Shown here: positions 1 through 4,811 of the stretch, piece after piece
How the letters are laid out: every line of letters begins with the position of its first letter
How positions within the stretch are numbered: position 1 is the stretch's first letter
From: Cyanobacteriota bacterium
GTDB taxonomy: Bacteria > Cyanobacteriota > Cyanobacteriia > PCC-6307 > Cyanobiaceae
Direction of reading: 5' to 3'
Length of the DNA: 6,338 nucleotides
NCBI GenBank assembly: GCA_026389255.1
Contig: JAPLIF010000104.1
Span: 1 to 6,338, forward strand
Program-made: the position numbers and the translations under genes
The notes under the pieces: generated by a model
What the model saw: the letters and a program-made list of their open reading frames with translations, nothing else
Told to the model about the DNA's origin: nothing
Databases searched by the model: none

Positions 1-302
1 GATTGCGGTTGAGCCGTGGGGCGCGGCGGAGCCTGGGAGAGCAGCAGGTCGAACTGGCCGCCGATCTCCAGGGCATGCAGATCGTCGTAGCCGCCGACCC
101 CACGGCCATTGATGAAGATCTGGGGGACATTGGTGCGCCCACCGGACCGCGCAACCATCACCGTGCGGTTCTGTTCGTCGCGGTCGACAAAGAATTCATT
201 ATAACCAACTCCCTTGCCATCCAACAGCGCCTTGGCCTTCATGCACTCAGGCGAAAAGCGAGAGGTATAGACATCAACCTTGGCCTGCTGGGGGTGCTTC
301 AT
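1..302 (-). CDS. grxC: Glutaredoxin (GrxC-like), catalytic cysteine replaced; 3' end outside window
   Basis: Thioredoxin-fold glutaredoxin family, whose members use glutathione to reduce disulfides or glutathionylated proteins in the cytoplasm. The minus-strand frame opens with ATG at 302-300; an in-frame TGA lies two codons upstream (308-306), so no longer start exists. One hundred complete codons are visible and the frame is open at the edge. Family features: a beta strand then VYTSR (11-15), KAKALLDGKGV (22-32), the cis-proline block TNVPQIFING (57-66) and GGYDDLHALE (70-79), which form the glutathione-binding surface. The active site is abnormal: the usual C-P-x-C reads S17-P18-E19-C20, so the N-terminal nucleophile is serine and only the resolving-position cysteine remains. 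The GG-C/S-DDL position is Y72. C20 is the only cysteine in the visible part. The frame is intact, so this may be a non-catalytic homologue, a divergent paralogue or an early pseudogene. It is transcribed away from prfB. The family call is secure; activity is doubtful. Confidence 0.88.
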   Translation of the reverse strand, partial: MKHPQQAKVDVYTSRFSPECMKAKALLDGKGVGYNEFFVDRDEQNRTVMVARSGGRTNVPQIFINGRGVGGYDDLHALEIGGQFDLLLSQAPPRPTAQPQ

Positions 303-523
303 ATCTCACAGATAGCAGACTCGAGGGGGATAGCGGCGGTGCTTATCTGGGGCTTCTGGATGGAGGAGGATCAACGGAAGCTGTGGACGAGACTTAATCC
401 GCCGATCCTTTCGTTTCGCGATGACCTAGCCGCGCAGCCATTGGATTGATGACTGACTCTAAGGGGCTGGCACCAAGCCGATGGCCTGTGGCGATAAGCT
501 CCAAAATCACCCCGTCATGCTCC
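303..523. other. Divergent intergenic region between grxC and prfB
   Basis: This 221-base gap separates the divergent starts of the glutaredoxin gene and prfB and should carry promoters for both directions. I see no convincing -35/-10 pair, tRNA, riboswitch or strong hairpin. An ATG at 449-451 is in the prfB frame with no stop before 524, so the 3' part could in principle code for a 25-residue N-terminal extension of RF2; family length argues against that. Confidence 0.5.
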
Positions 524-1649
524 GTGCTCGACCTCACCGACTTCAAGCGCGACCTCTCCGAGCTCACTGACCGCCTGGGCCATGCCCAGGACTGTCTTTG
601 ACGTACCGGCTCTGAACGCCCGTCAGCGGGATCTCGAGCAACTGGCCTCCCAGAGCGACTTCTGGGACGACCAGAAGCAGGCCCAGGCCAGGATGCGGCA
701 GCTCGATGAGGTCAAGGCCCAGCTGGAGCAGCTGCGGCGCTGGCAGAGCTGGGTCAACGACGGCCGCGCCACCCTGGAGCTCTACGAGCTGGAAGCCGAC
801 GAGGACCTGCTGGCCGAAGCCAACACCGGCCTGCAGTCGCTGAAAGCGGAACTGGACCGCTGGGAGCTGGAACGGCTGCTCAGTGGCCTCTACGACAAGG
901 AGGGGGCGGTGATCTCGATCAACGCCGGCGCCGGCGGCACCGACGCCCAGGACTGGGCCCTGATGCTGATGCGGATGTACACCCGCTGGGCCGAGGACCA
1001 CGGCATGAAGGTGACCGTGGACGAACTCTCCGAAGGGGAGGAGGCGGGCATCAAGAGCTGCACGATCGAGATCGACGGCCGCTACGCCTACGGCTATCTG
1101 CGCAACGAGAAGGGCACCCACCGCCTGGTGCGCATCTCGCCCTTCAACGCCAACGACAAACGGCAGACGAGCTTTGCCGGTGTCGAGGTGATGCCCAAGC
1201 TGGATGAGGATGTGAAGCTCGACATCCCCGAAAAAGACCTGGAGGTCACCACCTCCCGCTCCGGCGGTGCCGGCGGCCAGAACGTCAACAAGGTGGAGAC
1301 GGCGGTGCGCATCCTGCATATCCCCACCGGGCTGGCCGTGCGCTGCACCCAGGAGCGCTCCCAACTGCAGAACAAGGAAAAGGCCATGGCCCTGCTGATG
1401 GCCAAATTACTGGTGATCGCCCAGGAGCAACGGGCCGCTGAGATCGCCGATATCCGGGGCGACATCGTCGAGGCGGCCTGGGGCAACCAGATCCGCAATT
1501 ACGTCTTCCACCCGTACCAAATGGTGAAGGACCTGCGCACCGGCGAAGAAACCACGGATGTGCAAGGGGTAATGGACGGCGATCTCGACCCCTTCATCCA
1601 GGCGCTGCTGCGCCAAGGTGTGGAGGTGGGTGCTGCGGAGGCCGCATGA
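524..1649 (+). CDS. prfB: Peptide chain release factor 2, expressed by programmed +1 frameshift
   Basis: RF2 recognises UGA and UAA in the ribosomal A site and triggers release of the finished protein. The gene is in two frames. Codons 1-25 run from GTG 524 to CTT 596-598 and begin [12 protein letters not shown]; the next codon is TGA. Slipping one base forward continues with GAC (600-602), D-V-P-A-L-N, to the TGA at 1647-1649. The joined product is 374 residues, within the family range. In this numbering the SPF stop-codon-recognition tripeptide is at 205-207 and the catalytic GGQ at 250-252, the same numbers as in E. coli RF2, and the shift also falls after codon 25 as there. This supports the GTG start, although no clear Shine-Dalgarno precedes it. 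The ATG at 582 opens the longest single frame but lies in the wrong frame before the shift and would drop about 25 conserved residues. An in-frame ATG at 449 would add 25 residues of unlikely sequence. It is first gene of the plus-strand cluster, and its stop overlaps the next start. Confidence 0.96.
588..602 (+). promoter_or_regulatory. prfB: RF2 autoregulatory +1 frameshift site (AGG ... CTT TGA C)
   Basis: The sequence shows CTT (596-598) followed by TGA (599-601) and C (602), the classic prfB slippage heptamer. A Shine-Dalgarno-like AGG at 588-590 lies five bases upstream of CTT, close to the position of the E. coli stimulator (AGGGGG, three bases before CTT) but weaker. In E. coli, low RF2 slows termination at this UGA, the peptidyl-tRNA slips from CUU to UUU, and full-length RF2 is made; high RF2 terminates after 25 residues. 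The same feedback is inferred here. The two frames join exactly at this site to give a continuous RF2. Confidence 0.95.
1637..1641 (+). promoter_or_regulatory. Ribosome binding site for the DUF3285 gene, inside prfB
   Basis: GGAGG lies within the last codons of prfB, four bases before the ATG at 1646. It is the clearest Shine-Dalgarno in the window and supports the overlapping ATGA start. Confidence 0.6.
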
Positions 1650-1831
1650 ACGCTGACGACCAACATCCCAGCCATGGGCCGGAACCGGATGCCGGTTTCG
1701 TCAAACTGGCCATGCGCAACATGGTGCGCAAGGGCCGCCAGAGCCTGTTCCATTTCGGCCTGACCGCCGTGGGGCTGGTGGCTTTCCTGGTGCTGATCGC
1801 CTGGCTCGGTCGCCCCAACCTGCCCCTGTGA
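1646..1831 (+). CDS. DUF3285 family small membrane protein, function unknown
   Basis: A 61-residue protein of a family I know only from cyanobacteria. A polar N-terminus (1-17) is followed by the family signature [18 protein letters not shown] (about 20-37) and one hydrophobic segment, [17 protein letters not shown] (about 39-55), then a short tail. This predicts a single-span membrane protein with a basic, probably cytoplasmic, face before the helix. The ATG overlaps the prfB stop (ATGA, 1646-1649) behind a GGAGG, and its own TGA overlaps the GTG of ybeY (GTGA, 1828-1831). It is therefore probably translationally coupled on both sides to RF2 and an rRNA-processing enzyme. No enzymatic motif is visible and its role is unknown. 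The gene call is strong for its size because the family signature is clear and the overlaps are tight. Confidence 0.9.
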   Translation: MNADDQHPSHGPEPDAGFVKLAMRNMVRKGRQSLFHFGLTAVGLVAFLVLIAWLGRPNLPL

Positions 1832-2409
1832 CACCCCAACCCCGCCTGGAACTGACCCTGCGGCTGGAGTGCGGCGATGGCTCCCCCCTGGGCCCTGCCT
1901 TGGCCCCCCAGCTAGCAGCAGCAGGCCCCCTCACCGCTGGTGACCAGGCCGAGCCCCACTGGCAGGCCCTGCTGGGCGACTGGCTGGGCCAACTGAGCTC
2001 GGAGCTGCCACCGCAGCTGCAGGCTCCGGCCTACAGCCTGGGCCTGCTGATCACCGATGACCGCAGCATCGCAGTCCTCAATGGCGAGTGGCGCCACCAG
2101 GAGGGCCCCACCGACGTGCTGTCCTTCGCCGCCCAGGAGGCACCCCTACCCCCCGGCGCCCTGGCCGAAATGGGGGAGGACGATGAACCCCTGGAGCTCG
2201 GGGACATCGTCATTTCCCTGGAGACCGCGGCGCGCCAGGCCCAGGACCACGACCATGACCTGGCACGGGAAATGCTGTTTCTGGCCAGCCATGGGCTACT
2301 GCATTTGCTCGGCTGGGACCACCCCGATGCCGCCAGCCTGGAGCGCATGCTGGCGCGGCAGGAGGCACTGCTGGCCAAGGCGAACGTTTCCATCTCAGAG
2401 CAAGGTTGA
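1828..2409 (+). CDS. ybeY: Endoribonuclease YbeY (16S rRNA maturation)
   Basis: YbeY is a zinc-dependent single-strand endoribonuclease involved in 16S rRNA 3'-end processing and in 70S ribosome quality control in bacteria where it has been studied. The 193-residue product carries the family zinc motif H155-G-L-L-H159-L-L-G-W-D-H165 and the upstream block LNGEWRHQEGPTDVLSF (84-100), including the conserved arginine R89 and the TDVLSF strand, then GDIVIS (125-130). Residues 1-65 are a longer, less conserved N-terminal part than in E. coli YbeY (about 155 residues), typical of cyanobacterial members as I recall them. The start is GTG at 1828, overlapping the previous stop in GTGA; there is no Shine-Dalgarno, so re-initiation by ribosomes leaving the DUF3285 gene is likely. 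The next gene begins 37 or 79 bases downstream depending on its start. Confidence 0.95.
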   Translation: MTPQPRLELTLRLECGDGSPLGPALAPQLAAAGPLTAGDQAEPHWQALLGDWLGQLSSELPPQLQAPAYSLGLLITDDRSIAVLNGEWRHQEGPTDVLSFAAQEAPLPPGALAEMGEDDEPLELGDIVISLETAARQAQDHDHDLAREMLFLASHGLLHLLGWDHPDAASLERMLARQEALLAKANVSISEQG

Positions 2410-2488
2410 TCCGATGACATTTCTGCCGCGAAAATAGGCCTAAGGTTTGCGCCACATTCTGGCGTCGACGCAGGCCGACGGGTGGTTC

Positions 2489-2836
2489 ATGCTTGCTTCC
2501 GATGATGCCACTACCCACCTACGCGCGGTGACCGGCAACAGCCAGCCCCCAAAAGGCCGCAGCCACGCCACCTCCTGGAAGGTGGCCGGCGACCTGCCCG
2601 CCAGCTTCCGTTATGCCGCCCAGGGCCTGGCCTATGGCTTCGTCAGCCAGCGGAATTTCCGCATCCATGTCTTTATCGGCACTTTCGCCTTCGGCCTGGG
2701 CCTGTGGCTGAACCTCAGCCCGGACCGCCTGGCCCTGCTGGTGTTGACCGTGACGGCGGTGCTGGTGCTGGAACTGCTGAACACCGCCACCGAAGCGGTG
2801 GTCGACCTGGCGATTGGCCGCAAATATCACCCCTGA
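2489..2836 (+). CDS. dgkA: Diacylglycerol/undecaprenol kinase DgkA, shortened by in-frame TGA
   Basis: DgkA-family membrane kinase, which phosphorylates diacylglycerol or, in Gram-positive-type members, undecaprenol, to recycle lipid carriers at the inner membrane. Numbered from ATG 2489: a polar N-terminus (1-26), SWKVAGDLPASFRYAAQGLAY (about 29-49) leading into the surface helix, QRNFRIH (54-60), a first membrane helix (about 61-76), a second (about 81-95), and the catalytic signature E95-L-L-N98-T-A-T-E102-A-V-V-D. Spacing of E95, N98 and E102 equals that of E69, N72 and E76 in E. coli. The frame stops at TGA 2834-2836 just after GRKYHP, where family members continue with L-A-R/K-x-A-K-D-x-A; that continuation, including the third helix, follows in the same frame after the stop. 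A TTG at 2447 would add 14 residues, but its only Shine-Dalgarno-like sequence is too close. Without helix three the product is probably inactive unless TGA is read through or the base call is wrong. Confidence 0.85.
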   Translation: MLASDDATTHLRAVTGNSQPPKGRSHATSWKVAGDLPASFRYAAQGLAYGFVSQRNFRIHVFIGTFAFGLGLWLNLSPDRLALLVLTVTAVLVLELLNTATEAVVDLAIGRKYHP

Positions 2837-2950
2837 GCCCGGATCGCCAAGGACTGCGCCGCCGCCGCCGTGCTGGTGGCGGCCCTGGCTTCGATGGTGA
2901 TCGCGGCGTTGCTGCTGCTGCCGCCCCTGGTGGCCCGCCTCGGGCTTTGA
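2837..2950 (+). pseudogene. dgkA: Detached C-terminal part of DgkA after the in-frame stop
   Basis: Directly after the TGA at 2834-2836, and in the same frame, 37 codons encode ARIAKDCAAAAVLVAAL followed by a hydrophobic stretch ending [13 protein letters not shown] and TGA at 2948-2950. This is the conserved ARxAKDxAAAAVL segment plus the third transmembrane helix of DgkA. No start codon or ribosome binding site is apparent at its head, so it should not be made separately. Reading through codon 116 would give a 153-residue protein, a normal cyanobacterial DgkA length. The next gene starts 31 bases later. Confidence 0.85.
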
Positions 2951-2981
2951 ATGGGGTCACCCTCGCCCGCTGTGGCGCCCC

Positions 2982-3575
2982 ATGCTTCTGGTTCTCGATA
3001 ACTACGACAGCTTCACCTACAACCTCGTCCAATACCTGGGCGAATTAGCCGCAGACCATCCCGTGGCGGCCGATCTGAGGGTCGAGCGCAACGATGTCCT
3101 CAGCCTGGAGGCGATTCGGGCCCTCAATCCTGCCGCGATTCTGATCTCTCCGGGTCCGGGGGACCCTGATCAGGCCGGGGTGTGTCTGGAGGTGATCCAG
3201 GCGCTGGGGGCCAGCGTGCCGATTCTGGGGGTGTGCCTGGGCCACCAGTGCCTGGCCCAGGCCTTCGGCGGCCGGGTGGTGCGGGCCCCCCAGCTGATGC
3301 ACGGCAAAACCTCCCCCGTCCACCACGACAACGGGGGGGTCTTTGCGGGGTTGCCCGATCCCCTGACCGCCACCCGTTACCACAGCCTCATCGCCGAGAG
3401 ATCCAGCTTGCCGGAGTGCCTGGAGGTGACGGCCTGGCTTGAGGACGGCACGATCATGGGCCTGAGGCACCGTCAGCACCCGGCCCTGCAGGGGGTGCAA
3501 TTCCACCCCGAAAGCGTGCTGACCCAGGCGGGTCACCAGTTGCTGGCCAATTTTCTGAGCCAGGCCGCGGCCTGA
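2982..3575 (+). CDS. trpG: Glutamine amidotransferase subunit of anthranilate/aminodeoxychorismate synthase
   Basis: Class I glutamine amidotransferase that hydrolyses glutamine and passes ammonia to a chorismate-using partner: TrpE for tryptophan or PabB for folate. The 197-residue product is full length. It begins [19 protein letters not shown] (2-20), the family signature, followed by the oxyanion strand [11 protein letters not shown] (56-66), the nucleophile elbow GVCLGHQ with C85 (83-89), MHGKTSPV (106-113), YHSLI (133-137) and the catalytic pair in FHPES, H175 and E177. All three triad residues are present. Sequence alone cannot separate TrpG from PabA, and many cyanobacteria use one protein for both; no trpE or pabB is in the window. 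ATG 2982 is the only sensible start because family proteins begin at this strand; no Shine-Dalgarno is evident. It is last gene of the plus-strand cluster, convergent with the aminotransferase gene. Confidence 0.93.
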   Translation: MLLVLDNYDSFTYNLVQYLGELAADHPVAADLRVERNDVLSLEAIRALNPAAILISPGPGDPDQAGVCLEVIQALGASVPILGVCLGHQCLAQAFGGRVVRAPQLMHGKTSPVHHDNGGVFAGLPDPLTATRYHSLIAERSSLPECLEVTAWLEDGTIMGLRHRQHPALQGVQFHPESVLTQAGHQLLANFLSQAAA

Positions 3576-3612
3576 AGCGCCGGCGCTGGCTCGCCCCCTA
3601 GGGGACTTCAGG
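3571..3612. terminator. Inverted repeat at the convergent gene ends, possible bidirectional terminator
   Basis: CCTGAAG (3571-3577) and CTTCAGG (3606-3612) are perfect 7-base inverted arms. Each arm contains one of the two convergent stop codons (TGA 3573-3575 on plus; TGA 3610-3608 on minus). Between them lie two perfect palindromes, GCGCCGGCGC (3577-3586) and CCCCTAGGGG (3595-3604). There is no T-run on either side, so it is not a classic intrinsic terminator; the position between converging genes makes a terminating or 3'-protecting role plausible. Confidence 0.4.
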
Positions 3613-4789
3613 AATCAGCCTGTTGCCAGGCGCTCCAGAACTGCTCCATCTGGGCACGGGTGCCGATGCTGACCCGCAGGCTGCCGTCGATGAGGGGCTT
3701 GCCCGCCATCGAGCGCACCAGGATGCCGGCATCCCTGAGCCGCTGTTCGACGGCGGCGGCCCCCCGGGCCCGGGGCCAGAGCAGCAGATAGTTGCCCCCT
3801 TCGCCCTGGTGACGCCACCCCGCCGTCGTCAGACGCTGTTGCAGCAGGGCCTTAGCCGCCAGCACCTCCGCCACAAAGGCATCGACATAGGCCTGGTCGT
3901 CGAGGGCGGCAAAGGCGGCGGTCACGGCAAAGCTGTTGATGTCGTAGGGCCCGGTGACCCGTCCGACCCGATCGACCACGGCGGGATGGCCGATGGCAAA
4001 GCCGATGCGCAACCCCGCCAGACCGGCCGTTTTGGCAAGGGAGCGCAGCACCAGCAGGTTGGGGTAGGCGGCAAAGGCATCGGCCCCTGGCGCCCGGGTG
4101 CCTGCTACGCCGGCGCCTGCCAACAGCAGGGGCAGCACGCTGTCGCCGCTGAAGGCCTCATAGAGCTCATCCACCACCACGAGGGTGGCGGGGGAGGCCG
4201 CCGCCAGCTCCAGGATCCGCTCAGGTGCCAGGCGGGTGCCGGTGGGGTTGTTGGGATTGCAGATCAGCAGCAGGCGCGGCGGGGCTGGCCCCGTCAAGGC
4301 GGCGCGGATGGCGTCAAAAGGAAAGGCGAAATCGGTGTGGCGGTAGGGGATCGCCTCGATCGCCATGCCCTGCATGCGGGCGCAGGGGGAGTAGTAGCCA
4401 AAGGTGGGGCTGGTGGTGAGCAGGCGATCCCCCGGAGCGCCGTAGGCCTGGAACACCGCGTGCAGGGCCGCATCGACGCCATTGAACAGGCCGATGTGGT
4501 GGGGCTCCAGCCCCGGGCCCGCCGCCGCCGCACCTGAAGTCCGCATCAACGCGGCCGCCACCGCCGCCTGGAGGCCTTCGTATTCGGGATAGATGGCGAT
4601 GTGCTCGGCCGGGATGGCCCGAATCGCCTGCACCACCCTGGGGCTGGGGCCCACAGTGTTCTCGTTGAAATCGAGCCGCAGCAATCCGCGCCGCCCCTCC
4701 AGGGGAGCGCTGTAGGCCTGCAGGCACTCCACCTCCGGTCGCGCCGGTGGGGGTGCGGGGGCCGCCTGGGGTGCAGCGGGTCGATCCAT
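3608..4789 (-). CDS. PLP-dependent class I/II aminotransferase, histidinol-phosphate aminotransferase-like
   Basis: Fold-type I PLP enzyme of the HisC/COG0079 group, which moves an amino group between an amino acid and a keto acid; histidinol-phosphate or an aromatic keto acid would be the expected partner. The 393-residue product has LDFNENTVGPSP (39-50), the N-E-N-x-x-G-P-S-P signature of HisC-like enzymes, CNPNNPTGT with PLP-contacting N181 (177-185), DELYEAF with D207 and Y210 (207-213), SLAKTAGLAGLRIGF with Schiff-base lysine K253 and R261 (250-264), and LRVSIGT with the substrate-carboxylate arginine R372 (371-377). The active site looks complete. Two features differ from a compact HisC: a Pro/Ala-rich N-terminus (1-18) and a Gly/Ala-rich insertion at about 224-240. 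The ATG at 4789 lies 22 bases after the argS stop with a weak AGG four bases before it, so it is probably cotranscribed with argS. Whether it is the histidine-pathway enzyme or a second paralogue cannot be decided here, so no symbol is given. Confidence 0.9.
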   Translation of the reverse strand: MDRPAAPQAAPAPPPARPEVECLQAYSAPLEGRRGLLRLDFNENTVGPSPRVVQAIRAIPAEHIAIYPEYEGLQAAVAAALMRTSGAAAAGPGLEPHHIGLFNGVDAALHAVFQAYGAPGDRLLTTSPTFGYYSPCARMQGMAIEAIPYRHTDFAFPFDAIRAALTGPAPPRLLLICNPNNPTGTRLAPERILELAAASPATLVVVDELYEAFSGDSVLPLLLAGAGVAGTRAPGADAFAAYPNLLVLRSLAKTAGLAGLRIGFAIGHPAVVDRVGRVTGPYDINSFAVTAAFAALDDQAYVDAFVAEVLAAKALLQQRLTTAGWRHQGEGGNYLLLWPRARGAAAVEQRLRDAGILVRSMAGKPLIDGSLRVSIGTRAQMEQFWSAWQQADS

Positions 4790-4811
4790 TGCCTGACGCT
4801 AGGCGCCAGCC

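Noticed and set aside
3..449. 148-codon plus-strand open frame at the left edge
   Set aside because: It lies largely antisense to the glutaredoxin gene, whose minus-strand translation has clear family motifs; the plus frame resembles no family I recognise and extends into the intergenic region.
449..523. ATG 449 as a longer prfB start
   Set aside because: It is in frame with no intervening stop, but the added 25 residues do not look like RF2, and GTG 524 gives exact E. coli numbering at the frameshift, SPF and GGQ.
582..599. ATG 582 as the start of prfB
   Set aside because: It is in the post-shift frame but precedes the slip site, and using it would discard the conserved [11 protein letters not shown]-terminus; it is only the longest-frame start.
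564..1364. 266-codon minus-strand frame inside prfB
   Set aside because: Antisense shadow of a strongly recognised gene; composition is His/Gly/Ala/Val/Leu-rich as expected from reversed GC-rich codons.
2410..2488. Possible promoter or hairpin between ybeY and dgkA, including CGCCA/TGGCG arms
   Set aside because: The stem is only five bases and no convincing -35/-10 pair is present; nothing beyond a short spacer can be supported.
2704..3048. 114-codon plus-strand frame bridging dgkA and the amidotransferase gene
   Set aside because: Low-complexity Pro/Gly/Arg product in an off frame; the dgkA frame, including the part after its TGA, explains the region better.
3623..4537. 304-codon plus-strand frame over the aminotransferase gene
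   Set aside because: Antisense shadow; the minus strand encodes a complete PLP active site.
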